In this document: positions 17,651-26,270 of the stretch, piece after piece
Layout: the number at the start of each line of letters is the position of its first letter
How positions within the stretch are numbered: position 1 is the stretch's first letter
From: M3007 sp964621185
Lineage (GTDB): Bacteria; Bacteroidota; Bacteroidia; Chitinophagales; Saprospiraceae
Length of the DNA stretch: 64,000 bases
NCBI GenBank assembly: GCA_964621185.1
Contig: CAZULM010000009.1
Coordinates: 90,453-154,452 of the forward strand
Direction: 5' to 3'
Translations under genes and position numbers: made by a program
The notes under the pieces: generated by a model
Seen by the model: the letters and a program-made list of their open reading frames with translations, nothing else
The model's database searches: none
Told to the model about the DNA's origin: nothing

Positions 17651-19123
17651 ATGAGAAACAATCTTAAAATCTCGACCATGCTGGGCACTGCTTTATGCGT
17701 TTGCCTGTTCCCAATCCTTGGCAATGCCCAATGGAGCGGCAGCACCGTTATTTACCCCACCAACATCAACGCCAACGTTGGGATCGGAACCACTGCGCCG
17801 GCTGCCCGGCTGCACGTCAAGGGCTTGGGCGGGTTCACGGCCAAATTTGAGTCGGCCAACGCCAACAACATCCTTGGTTTTCAATACGCTGGGTCGATGA
17901 AAGGCTACTTGGGCAACCTTACCAGTGCAGACGACATGGATTTTGGCACCTACTCCGGCAACGCCAACGGAAAGGTGAACCTCGTGATCGGGAACACGCC
18001 AAAGCTGACGCTCATCCCGAATGGCGCTGTCGGCATCGGAACGCAAAGCCCGATGGCGCCGCTGCACGTGAAGAATTCCGGGGCCACACTGAACTCCTTG
18101 CTCTTGGAAACCGCCGCCGATGCCAATAAAATGGAGTTCTTCACCAAGCTCGGGAATATCGGCTACGCCACTGCCAGCACCAACGACATGGAGTTCGGCA
18201 CAAGCGGTGGCAACACGCTGGGCAAGACGCACCTGTCCACCAACAACGTCCGCCGGCTCAGCATCGATGCCGCCGGCGCTGTGGGCATCGGCACCCAAAC
18301 GCCTGGCGCCACTTTGCACGTAAAAGGCCCAAATACCAGCAGCACTACGCTCCGGCTCGAATCAGGCACCAGCAGCAATACGGCCGAATACCTCACCAGC
18401 ACCGGCAGAAAAGGCTATACAAGTGTCAGCAGCACCGACATGGACCTTGGCACGAACAGCGGCGGCGCCACCAACCTCAACCTTGTGACCGGCGGCGTCC
18501 GGCAAATGACAATCCGGCCCAGCGGCTTTGTCGGTATTGGCACCAACAGCCCGGCCACGCAACTGCACATAAAAGGAACAGGCAGCAGCTTGCTCCGGCT
18601 GGAATCCAGCAACCCCAGCAATACCGTGGCTTTTTACACCGCTGGGCTGAATAGTGGCTATTTGGGCAACACGGGCGCCGGGAAAAACATGGAGTTCGGC
18701 ACTGCTTCGACGAACACCACAGGCCAGGTGCAGCTCAGCATCGGCTCCGTTCCACAACTAACAGTCTTCCCAAACGGGAACGTGGGCATCGGCACAGCAA
18801 GTGATGCCTTCAAGCTTTCTGTGAACGGCACCATTCGCGCCAAAGAAGTACGGGTGGAATCTGCCTGGGCCGACTATGTATTTGACGAAGGCTACCAATT
18901 GCGCCCACTGAACGAAGTTGCCCAATATATCCGCGAAAACAAACACCTGCCCGATGTGACCGATGCTGCAACCATCCAGCAGGAAGGTTTGCAAGTAGCC
19001 AAACAAATGACAGAGATGATGCGAAAGGTAGAGGAACTTACCCTGTACCTCATTCAATTGGACAAGGACAACCAAGCCCTCAAGGCGCAAATTGCCCGGC
19101 TTGAGGCAGCCCAAAAAAATTGA
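17651..19123 (+). CDS. Secreted 84-aa-repeat protein with a C-terminal tail-fibre/chaperone-like segment
   Basis: From MRNNLKIS at 17651 the protein has 490 aa and a signal peptide ending near 'LFPILGNAQ'. Four tandem units of about 84 residues (252 nt) follow, each opening with VGIGTxxPxxxLHVKG and containing a 'YLGNxxSxDDMxFGT' segment. The unit starts are at about 17772, 18023, 18276 and 18528, with a fifth partial VGIGT near 18779. The C-terminus has a 'DYVFDEGYQLRPLNEVAQYI' segment as in tail-fibre chaperone domains of Bacteroidota surface proteins, then a coiled coil. No T9SS sorting domain is present. It is probably a trimeric surface fibre. It precedes the astacin gene by 72 nt on the same strand. 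Confidence 0.82.
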   Translation: MRNNLKISTMLGTALCVCLFPILGNAQWSGSTVIYPTNINANVGIGTTAPAARLHVKGLGGFTAKFESANANNILGFQYAGSMKGYLGNLTSADDMDFGTYSGNANGKVNLVIGNTPKLTLIPNGAVGIGTQSPMAPLHVKNSGATLNSLLLETAADANKMEFFTKLGNIGYATASTNDMEFGTSGGNTLGKTHLSTNNVRRLSIDAAGAVGIGTQTPGATLHVKGPNTSSTTLRLESGTSSNTAEYLTSTGRKGYTSVSSTDMDLGTNSGGATNLNLVTGGVRQMTIRPSGFVGIGTNSPATQLHIKGTGSSLLRLESSNPSNTVAFYTAGLNSGYLGNTGAGKNMEFGTASTNTTGQVQLSIGSVPQLTVFPNGNVGIGTASDAFKLSVNGTIRAKEVRVESAWADYVFDEGYQLRPLNEVAQYIRENKHLPDVTDAATIQQEGLQVAKQMTEMMRKVEELTLYLIQLDKDNQALKAQIARLEAAQKN

Positions 19124-19195
19124 TTTTCCGGGCCGTACAACGGTTGCCGTACCCAATTTTATCCATTCAATGTCCAAATTTTTAATTTAAAGGTT

Positions 19196-20587
19196 ATGAA
19201 AAAGAAATTCTTCATCGCATGGCTGATGCTGGCGCTCGCCCAGTTTGCCCGGGCCCAGGATACCGGATCGCCCGAATGTTATGGCCACAGCCAGGTGGAT
19301 TCCACAGCCATAATAACCACCATTCTTCCGGGCATGACCACGCCCCGCACCCTGACCGTTTCTGTCGTAAACGGCAAGGCGATGATGGAAGGCGACATCG
19401 TGCTCGGGCAAATTGCCGACTTCCAACAGGCAGAAGACCGGGGTATTGTGGTGGAATCCGGTTCCAAACGCTGGCCGGATGCCATCGTGCCCTATTCCAT
19501 CGCCGACGGTTTCACGTCGGATTACCTCAAAAAGCTTTTTGCCGCAATTGACTACATCAACGGGGCCACCCACGTTTTCCTGGAACCCTGGACCGGGTCG
19601 GGCGATTGTATCCGTTTTGAGCCCTCCAGCGTGTGCGAGTCCTACGTGGGTCGAAAGGGCGGCACCCAAACCATCAAATTGAACGACGGCTGCAAGGGCT
19701 TTACGGGCATCGTCCATGAAATCGGCCATGCCCTGGGCCTTTACCATGAGCAGTCGCGGGAAGACCGGGATAATTTTGTCACCATAATCTGGAGCAATAT
19801 CCAGGATGGCCAAAGCCACAATTTCGAGAAAGAGAACAGCAATGCCATGGACATTGGCCCCTATGATTTCGCTTCTGTGATGCACTATTGGTCAACCGCA
19901 TTTGGCATCAACGGCGCTACAACCATTGTGGCCAATGGTGGGCAGGCATTTGGCTTTGCCACTGAATACAGCCAGGGCGACGTAGAAGCCATAAACTTTC
20001 TGTACCCCAGCAATTCATGCCCCATCAACCTGAACCTTTCCGTTCAGGTACCGCTGGTTGCCCGCCCCCTGTTTTATGAAACCGACGACTACCTCGTTTC
20101 AAACGCGGCCATTATGGCCGGCAATTCGGTGATGTACGATGCCGGTATCCAAATCCGGCTCATGCCCGGCTTTGTGGCGCCAATTGGTTGCATATTTCGG
20201 GCAGTGAACGATGGCTGCGGCGGGGTGTACCGAAAAGAGCAGGCGCCTGGCAGCAACCCGGGCAAGGAATCGCAGCAAATGGTGACAGAACCTTCGGCTT
20301 CGCCCAGCACGTCTGATTTGCAGGGAATGGCCATTTCCCTGTTTCCAAATCCGACTTCTATGGGCGATAAAGCGCAAATTCGCGTCAAGTTAGCAGAACC
20401 ACAAACCCTGCAAATCAAGGTATGGGCCCTGAACGGCCAGTTGATCGAACGCGCGGCCAAAGAACTTCAACAGGGCGAACACCTGTTGGAGTTGTCGTCC
20501 GCGACATTTTTGCCGGGAGTTTATCTGGTTCAAATATCCGGAAAAGAAGCTGCAAAAACGGTGAAATGGTGCGTTGAGGCGCGGTAA
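19196..20587 (+). CDS. Astacin-family (M12A) metalloprotease with T9SS sorting domain
   Basis: This 463-aa protein has a signal peptide (MKKKFFIAWLMLALAQFARAQ), a propeptide region, and an astacin catalytic domain. The zinc signature is HEIGHALGLYHEQSREDRD near residue 174, with the three histidines and the glutamate intact, and the Met-turn is SVMHYWS near 227. An activation-type sequence (RWPDAIVPYSI) begins the mature domain near 96. A small beta domain (~285-345) and a type A T9SS sorting domain (SLFPNPTS ... GVYLVQISG, last ~85 residues) follow. It is a secreted zinc endopeptidase, probably surface-anchored or released. Its neighbour 388 nt downstream is another T9SS metalloprotease. Confidence 0.92.
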   Translation: MKKKFFIAWLMLALAQFARAQDTGSPECYGHSQVDSTAIITTILPGMTTPRTLTVSVVNGKAMMEGDIVLGQIADFQQAEDRGIVVESGSKRWPDAIVPYSIADGFTSDYLKKLFAAIDYINGATHVFLEPWTGSGDCIRFEPSSVCESYVGRKGGTQTIKLNDGCKGFTGIVHEIGHALGLYHEQSREDRDNFVTIIWSNIQDGQSHNFEKENSNAMDIGPYDFASVMHYWSTAFGINGATTIVANGGQAFGFATEYSQGDVEAINFLYPSNSCPINLNLSVQVPLVARPLFYETDDYLVSNAAIMAGNSVMYDAGIQIRLMPGFVAPIGCIFRAVNDGCGGVYRKEQAPGSNPGKESQQMVTEPSASPSTSDLQGMAISLFPNPTSMGDKAQIRVKLAEPQTLQIKVWALNGQLIERAAKELQQGEHLLELSSATFLPGVYLVQISGKEAAKTVKWCVEAR

Positions 20588-20599
20588 TGCCAACATTTG

Positions 20600-20690
20600 A
20601 GTGAAACAAATGCTTGATTCCAAAATGATTGTAGCATTTCGTCATTAATAACCACTTTGCGTTGACTATAACAGGCCTTTTTACCACGTT
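20600..20690 (-). repeat. Composite repeat copy F (reverse orientation of copy E)
   Basis: On the minus strand it reads AACGTGGTAAAAA, a short variable segment, then TATAGTCAACGCAAAGTGGT, followed by spaced ATC words. The same 13-nt and 20-nt blocks occur in order at 47482-47526. Confidence 0.65.
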
Positions 20691-20757
20691 CTCCGCCCTA
20701 AAAGCCCTGAAAGGGCGGCATCATTAACATGGGGCAACGCCCAATGAATAAAGCGCA

Positions 20758-20808
20758 CCCTGAAGGGGCTTCCCGGCCTTGAAGAAAGGCAAGGAAGCCC
20801 CTTCAGGG
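20758..20808. repeat. REP-like hairpin
   Basis: A perfect 16-bp stem (CCCTGAAGGGGCTTCC with GGAAGCCCCTTCAGGG) encloses an inner 5-bp stem (GCCTT/AAGGC). It has no T-tract, which argues for a palindromic dispersed element rather than a terminator. Confidence 0.65.
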
Positions 20809-20975
20809 CGCAAATACGTTCCAGCTAATTGAAATAATGACATATGTTTATGCATGAAATCCACAAATTGAATTACTTTTGATCATTCAAGCACTCCATT
20901 TGGGCCATTTAATCTTTTCATTTCAAGGTGAAACATCCTTGAAATGTTGTTTTATTATGCACAACATTGATCTCT

Positions 20976-23480
20976 ATGATGAAGTATTTACTGTCTTTTG
21001 CCATTTTCTTTCCATTACTCCTGGGCGCACAAAACCTCTGGCACGATGTGGCAGAATCTTCTATTCACACCAGTGGTGAACGCCGCATCGTCCCGCAAAC
21101 CTACAGGACGGTAACATTTGATCTTAATGCCTTGCAAGACCTGCTCGCCGCTGCCCCCCTGCGTTTCAGCCCCGAAGCAACGGGCAATACCCTGGCCATC
21201 GAACTGCCCACGCCCGATGGCCGCAGCAGCCGGTTCCTGCTCACCGAATCGCCCACGATGATGCCCGATTTGCAAGCCCAGCACCCGGATATCCGATGCT
21301 ATACGGGCACCGGGATAGACGACCCGACTGCCGTACTGAAGTGCGACCTCACCCCGCATGGGTTCCACGCTCAGGTGTTGCGGAGCAAAAAAGGCGATTG
21401 GTTTATCGACCCGTACAGCTTTGGAGACCGGGATTTTTATACCGTTTATTTTAGAAAAGATTACGCGCTCCCCGCCAATAAAACCTGGGACTGCCAGGTG
21501 AAAGACAATAGCCAGGCGCCCGAAGAAATACAACCGGATCCCGATTTTCAAGGCGATTGCAAATTGCGGCAATACGCGCTGGCGATGGCTTGCACAGGCG
21601 AGTATGCGGCTTTTCACGGGGGCACCACGGCACTGGCCGCCGCAGCCATCAATACCAGCGTCAACAGGGTAAACGGCGTTTATGAAATCGACTTCGCCAT
21701 TACCATGATATTGGTTTCCAACAACGACAACATTATCTACCTCGATGGCGCCACCGACCCCTATTCCAATAACAATGGGAGTGCCATGTTAGGCCAAAAC
21801 CAGACGACTTGCGACAACGTGATCGGGAGCGCCAACTACGATATTGGGCACGTTTTCAGCACCGGCGGCGGCGGCGTGGCCACCCTTGCCTGTGTGTGCA
21901 ACAATACCACCAAAGCAAGGGGTGTCACAGGCGGCTCCTCTCCCATCGGCGACCCTTTCGACATCGACTATGTAGCCCACGAGATAGGGCATCAATTCAA
22001 CGGTTCCCACACTTTCAACGGTACTGCCGGTTCTTGTTCCGGCAACGGCTCTTCGTCGTCGGCTTATGAGCCTGGAAGTGGTTCTACTATAATGGCTTAT
22101 GCGGGCATTTGTGGCGGCCAGAATGTGCAAAACAACAGCGATGCGTATTTTCATGCCCGGTCGCTGCAACAGACAGGAACCTTTGTGACGGGTAGCGGAC
22201 ATACCTGCGACACCGAGGTCGTTACAGGGAACACCAAGCCCGTGGCCAATGCCGGCGCCGATTACGCCATACCCAAGTCCACGCCATTCGTGCTGACGGG
22301 CACTGGCACTGATGCCGACGGCAATTCCCTCACCTATTGCTGGGAGCAGTACGACAACCAAAGCTCTACTCAGCCGCCCGTGTCCACAAGTACCGTAGGC
22401 CCCAATTTCCGGTCGTTGACCCCTACCGCCGACCCGCAGCGCTATCTGCCCAACCTGACCGATGTGATCAACAATGTTAGCCCCACCTGGGAAGTATTGT
22501 CCAGTGTGGCGCGCACATTTAACTTCCGCCTTTCCGTGCGCGACAACTACGGCGGGGCAGGCTGTACCCATGAGGATAATATGGTAGTAACAGTTGCATC
22601 CTCTGGCCCTTTCCAAGTCACCGCGCCGAACACAGCCGTTTCCTGGGCCGGCAATTCTACCCAGACCGTGACCTGGAACGTGAACGGCACCACCGGCGCC
22701 CCCGTAAGCTGCAACAACGTGGAAATCTCGCTCTCCACCGACGGTGGCTATACCTACCCCACCATTATCTTGGCCAGCACCCCAAACGACGGCAGCCAGG
22801 CCATCACGGTGCCGAACATCCCGTCCACCACCTGCCGCATCAGAATAGCGGGGATGAACAATATTTTTTACGATATATCCAACGTGAACTTCACCATTAC
22901 CCTGGCGCTTCCGGTGGAACTGCTGGGCTTCGATGCCGGGCTGAAGGACAAAACTACGGCCTTGCTGAACTGGGCTACCGCCAGCGAAAAGGACAACAAG
23001 GGCTTTGAAATTCAGCAGGCGCACAAAAACAGCGCGGATATATTGGAATATGTCCCCATAGGCTTCGTGGCTGGCCAGGGCAATTCCGCCCAACGAAGCG
23101 ACTATGCCTACGAAGTGCGCGAGCTCGCTCCCGGCACCCACTATTTCCGGCTGAGGCAAATTGACTTCGACGGAAAGGAAACTTATTCAGCCGTGCGCAG
23201 CCTGGAGGTGCGGCCTGTTTTCCTGGCGAAAACACGGCCCAACCCTTTCCAAAATGAACTGGAAGTACAAATTTTCCAGGAAAATGCCGCGCTGCTCGAA
23301 ATCTCGCTGCTGAACCAATGGGGACAAAAAACGACGCTGCTCTCCCCGCATGAGGTGGATTCCGGGGAAACGCTTTGGCGGTTCAACCTGGCGCAATTAC
23401 CAGCAGGGGTTTATTACCTGCTGGTTGACGGGGCAGTGAAAGGGGAATCGGAAAGGGTAGTGGTGCTGAAAAGGTCTTGA
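20976..23480 (+). CDS. Reprolysin-like (M12B-type) metalloprotease with T9SS sorting domain
   Basis: This 834-aa protein has a signal peptide (MMKYLLSFAIFFPLLLGAQ). The N-terminal ~180 residues look like a propeptide/beta-sandwich. The catalytic domain follows, with zinc motif HEIGHQFNGSHTFNG near residue 334 (HExxHxxGxxH intact) and a Met-turn candidate 'STIMAYAGICG' near 372. After about 420 come Ig/PKD-like segments ('NTKPVANAGADYAIPKSTPFVL'). The C-terminal ~90 residues form a type A sorting domain (RPNPFQN ... AGVYYLLVDG). It is a secreted protease, probably acting on extracellular protein. Start choice: ATG 20976 or 20979; a TTG at 20967 is less likely. Confidence 0.9.
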   Translation: MMKYLLSFAIFFPLLLGAQNLWHDVAESSIHTSGERRIVPQTYRTVTFDLNALQDLLAAAPLRFSPEATGNTLAIELPTPDGRSSRFLLTESPTMMPDLQAQHPDIRCYTGTGIDDPTAVLKCDLTPHGFHAQVLRSKKGDWFIDPYSFGDRDFYTVYFRKDYALPANKTWDCQVKDNSQAPEEIQPDPDFQGDCKLRQYALAMACTGEYAAFHGGTTALAAAAINTSVNRVNGVYEIDFAITMILVSNNDNIIYLDGATDPYSNNNGSAMLGQNQTTCDNVIGSANYDIGHVFSTGGGGVATLACVCNNTTKARGVTGGSSPIGDPFDIDYVAHEIGHQFNGSHTFNGTAGSCSGNGSSSSAYEPGSGSTIMAYAGICGGQNVQNNSDAYFHARSLQQTGTFVTGSGHTCDTEVVTGNTKPVANAGADYAIPKSTPFVLTGTGTDADGNSLTYCWEQYDNQSSTQPPVSTSTVGPNFRSLTPTADPQRYLPNLTDVINNVSPTWEVLSSVARTFNFRLSVRDNYGGAGCTHEDNMVVTVASSGPFQVTAPNTAVSWAGNSTQTVTWNVNGTTGAPVSCNNVEISLSTDGGYTYPTIILASTPNDGSQAITVPNIPSTTCRIRIAGMNNIFYDISNVNFTITLALPVELLGFDAGLKDKTTALLNWATASEKDNKGFEIQQAHKNSADILEYVPIGFVAGQGNSAQRSDYAYEVRELAPGTHYFRLRQIDFDGKETYSAVRSLEVRPVFLAKTRPNPFQNELEVQIFQENAALLEISLLNQWGQKTTLLSPHEVDSGETLWRFNLAQLPAGVYYLLVDGAVKGESERVVVLKRS

Positions 23481-23506
23481 TCACTGCGGATGCGCCATGT
23501 TGCCGC

Positions 23507-26218
23507 TCACTCTACCAGAATAAACCCAGCCCAGGCATAAGGGCTGTCGGGATACTTGCTGCGCATAGCCTGTTGTGCCGCTCGAAAAGCTTCGGGCAGG
23601 GCCAATTTGCGCTCCAGATAATACCGGTAAAATTCCACCATCAATTCGCCCGTAGCCTTGTCGCTGACCTGCCACAGGCTCATGATCATGTATTTTGCCC
23701 CCGCAATTTTGAATGCGCGCTGCAGGCCATAAATCCCTTCGTTGCCTTTGATCTGGCCCAATCCGGTTTCACAGGCAGAAAGGACAACAAGCGCGGTGTT
23801 CGACAGGTTTTGCTGACTGATTTCATAAGCGGTCAGGATGCCATCTTCGCCGTTTGCGGGCGGTTCATGGCTGACCCAGGCCTGGTTTGCACCCGCCAGT
23901 ATCAGTCCAGCCCGGATCATCGGATCCTCTGATACCCTGAATATTAGGTCCTGGTTGTCGATGGACAAGGGTTTGTCTGTTATCTGTTCTTTAGGATCGG
24001 GGAAAAAATAGCCATGGGTTGCCAGGTGCAAAATACGGGGAGAGGGGTTTTCTCTGCCCAGGGCATGAAATGTTTCTTCTGTGGCGGCAATTCCTGTCTT
24101 TATTTGTACGCGGATACTGTTTTCTCGAAGAATCCCTGAAATGCTTTCCACCTCCAACATGGTGGCCGGCAAATATTTCCAGCTTTTTGGCCCTCCCCAA
24201 AGGCTTTCATCCGGACTGTCGGTATCCATACCCCGGTTAAGCCCTGCCTGTAGCGGATATGGCGCAGATGCGCTGGAATCGTATTGGATACCGCCAAAAA
24301 GCACGGCACTCCTGTCATCGTTCAGCAAAGGTTGCTGCCCCTGCGCCAATTGGCGGGTACTGCCCAGCACGATCAACAGATGTTTGTCGGAAAAAGTGCT
24401 TCGGTCATTTGTCGGGATAGCCCCCAGGTTGAGGCGATAAAGCAGGCCTGAAGGCGCACAAAACACCTTGTTCGCGCCTTCCAGCAAGGGTTCCAAAGGC
24501 CTCCAAACCAGGCCGTAAATGGTTTGCCCCGTGGAAGATTTATAAAATTCGTCGATGCGCTCCATGTCGTTGCTTTGGGGCAGCAGTTTGGATAGTTGTT
24601 TGGCTTCGAACAAGGGTACCATTTTAGGCGCTGTATCGCCGTACCTGAGCGCCAGTGCGGCATAAAGGATGCTGTCCGTAGGGTTGGGATTGTAATAATT
24701 GAAATGAATAAATTCGATGGCCACTTCGCCGGGCTGCAAGGCCTCCTGCACTTCTTGCCACCGCGTTTTCCGAATGGCCTCCCCAAAACCCGCCACCCTT
24801 CGCGCCAGTTCCTTTTCAACCGAGTTGGCCAGAGATTCCAGGTCTTCCGTATGTTGTTGTTGCGCCTTTGGCCGGGCATATTCTTTGGCCAGCCGCCGCC
24901 GGTAAGCGCGCAACAGTTCGTTTAAGGAGGCAGCGCTCGAGTCGGCAGCAGCTATCTTCTCGATATACGCATTGATGTTGAGTTGCAGGCCTTTGTAGAA
25001 TAAAGCATTGTCGTAGCAACTGTTCGACAAAATAGTATCCGCCTTGCTGACTTGCCAGGAAAAAGCGTAAAAGCACTCAAGATCTTTTTTGTACAGTTGA
25101 ATGTAAGCGTCAAGCTCTGTACCCGATAAAAACTTCGAGGCATTTGCAAGCAGATCGTTGGTAGCGGCATTAGCATCAAGATAAAGCGGCCGGGCAGATT
25201 CCAGACGGCCCATTTGGATGTACAATGCCGCCAGGTTGTTCATACTGGCCAGATAATCGGGATGCCGCCGCCCCAGAATTTTTTCACGGACGGCTTTCGC
25301 CTCCAGAAGGCAGGATTCTGCCTGTGGGTAGCGCCGGGTTCGTTTGTACAATTGGCCAAGATTGTTCAGCGCTTCGGCATATTGGAGGTTATCCGTGCCG
25401 TAAACCCTGCCCCAATTTTTTTTGGCTTCCAGAAAAAACGGTTCGGCTTTTTCGTATTGGTTCATCTCGCAATACAACAAACCGAGGTTGTTCAAACTTC
25501 CGGCATACAAGGGATGGTCTTTTCCGAGTTCCATTTCGCGAATAGCTTTGGCATTTTGGTAAAGCGGTTCAGCGGCTTGGAATCGCCCGAGGTTGTAGTA
25601 TAGGGCCGCCAGGTTGTTCAAGCTGGCCGCATAGTCCAACGGCGATTGCTGACTGGCATGCTCCCGGAGGTTTTTCACCTCAATCAGGATATTTTCAGCG
25701 GCCTCGAAGCGTCCCATCAGACAATAAAGCACGCCCAAATTGTTCGACACCTTGGCATAATCGGGCGATTCGATGCCCAAAACCCTTTTTTGGATTGCCC
25801 TGGCTTCAAGGTAGTAGTTTTCAGCCGCATCGTATTTGCCCAGCTCTTTGTTCAACACCCCAAGGTTGTTGATGTACCGGGCAAATTCCTTGTTTTCCCT
25901 GCCTTGCGCTTTCTCCCGATAGATGACGGCTTCAATGTAACAGCGGTTTGCTTTCATATAATCGCCAGACATGAAATAAGCCCGGCCTTTGTTAAACTGG
26001 CAAGCAGCGTAGGCAACACTTTCCTTGCCAAAAGCGGTCAATATCACGGTTTCCAGCGTATCCAACAGGGCAAGCGCTTCCTCAAACCGCTGTTCGTCCG
26101 CTAATTTCCTGGAAATACCAACCAAACTGTCTACCTGCCGATTTGTGGGCAAATTTGCTACCTGGCCAAAAGAAACAGCCGAATAAACCAAAAACAAAAA
26201 ACCAGATAAATACCGCAT
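23507..26218 (-). CDS. Exported TPR-CHAT protein, module 1
   Basis: From MRYLSGFLF at 26218 the protein has 903 aa. A signal peptide ends near 'YSAVSFGQ'. Residues ~80-370 hold about seven kinesin-light-chain-like TPR units of 42 residues, each with an L-N-N-L-x-x-L-Y core. The C-terminal ~300 residues are a CHAT (caspase-fold) domain with the catalytic pair conserved: histidine in LHLATHGYFF and cysteine in LVVLSACETGLG. 'GLQRAFKIAGAKYMIMSLWQV' is the usual strand after the cysteine. There is no C-terminal anchor, so it may be soluble in the periplasm or secreted. It is the third gene of a sigma / anti-sigma-like / CHAT operon (52-nt gap). A protease of unknown target is the family-based call; cleavage of the adjacent anti-sigma is inference. 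Confidence 0.9.
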   Translation of the reverse strand: MRYLSGFLFLVYSAVSFGQVANLPTNRQVDSLVGISRKLADEQRFEEALALLDTLETVILTAFGKESVAYAACQFNKGRAYFMSGDYMKANRCYIEAVIYREKAQGRENKEFARYINNLGVLNKELGKYDAAENYYLEARAIQKRVLGIESPDYAKVSNNLGVLYCLMGRFEAAENILIEVKNLREHASQQSPLDYAASLNNLAALYYNLGRFQAAEPLYQNAKAIREMELGKDHPLYAGSLNNLGLLYCEMNQYEKAEPFFLEAKKNWGRVYGTDNLQYAEALNNLGQLYKRTRRYPQAESCLLEAKAVREKILGRRHPDYLASMNNLAALYIQMGRLESARPLYLDANAATNDLLANASKFLSGTELDAYIQLYKKDLECFYAFSWQVSKADTILSNSCYDNALFYKGLQLNINAYIEKIAAADSSAASLNELLRAYRRRLAKEYARPKAQQQHTEDLESLANSVEKELARRVAGFGEAIRKTRWQEVQEALQPGEVAIEFIHFNYYNPNPTDSILYAALALRYGDTAPKMVPLFEAKQLSKLLPQSNDMERIDEFYKSSTGQTIYGLVWRPLEPLLEGANKVFCAPSGLLYRLNLGAIPTNDRSTFSDKHLLIVLGSTRQLAQGQQPLLNDDRSAVLFGGIQYDSSASAPYPLQAGLNRGMDTDSPDESLWGGPKSWKYLPATMLEVESISGILRENSIRVQIKTGIAATEETFHALGRENPSPRILHLATHGYFFPDPKEQITDKPLSIDNQDLIFRVSEDPMIRAGLILAGANQAWVSHEPPANGEDGILTAYEISQQNLSNTALVVLSACETGLGQIKGNEGIYGLQRAFKIAGAKYMIMSLWQVSDKATGELMVEFYRYYLERKLALPEAFRAAQQAMRSKYPDSPYAWAGFILVE

Positions 26219-26270
26219 AATCAATAGAATATTTGAGTCATGGTTGCGGCGGCCGATATTCGGATTATTA

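Larger units (their letters stand above)
20588..20975. other. Intergenic gap with dispersed repeats
   Basis: No gene is visible. The gap contains a reverse copy (about 20600-20690) of the composite repeat found at 47484-47606, a small GCCCT/AGGGC palindrome near 20704-20716, a long hairpin (20758-20808), and a -7 element TACTTTTG at 20874-20881 that may serve the next gene (leader of about 88 nt). Confidence 0.55.

Noticed and set aside
17651..19123. Prophage tail-fibre gene
   Set aside because: No phage structural, lysis or integration gene is nearby; the signal peptide and 84-aa repeats point to a host surface protein.
20758..20808. Rho-independent terminator of the astacin gene
   Set aside because: The stem is strong but there is no T-tract on either strand, and it is 170 nt past the stop; a REP-like element is more likely.
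21789..23159. 456-codon minus-strand frame opposite the reprolysin-type gene
   Set aside because: It is a shadow of the metalloprotease gene: Gly/Val/Ala-rich antisense pattern with no domain and no promoter.
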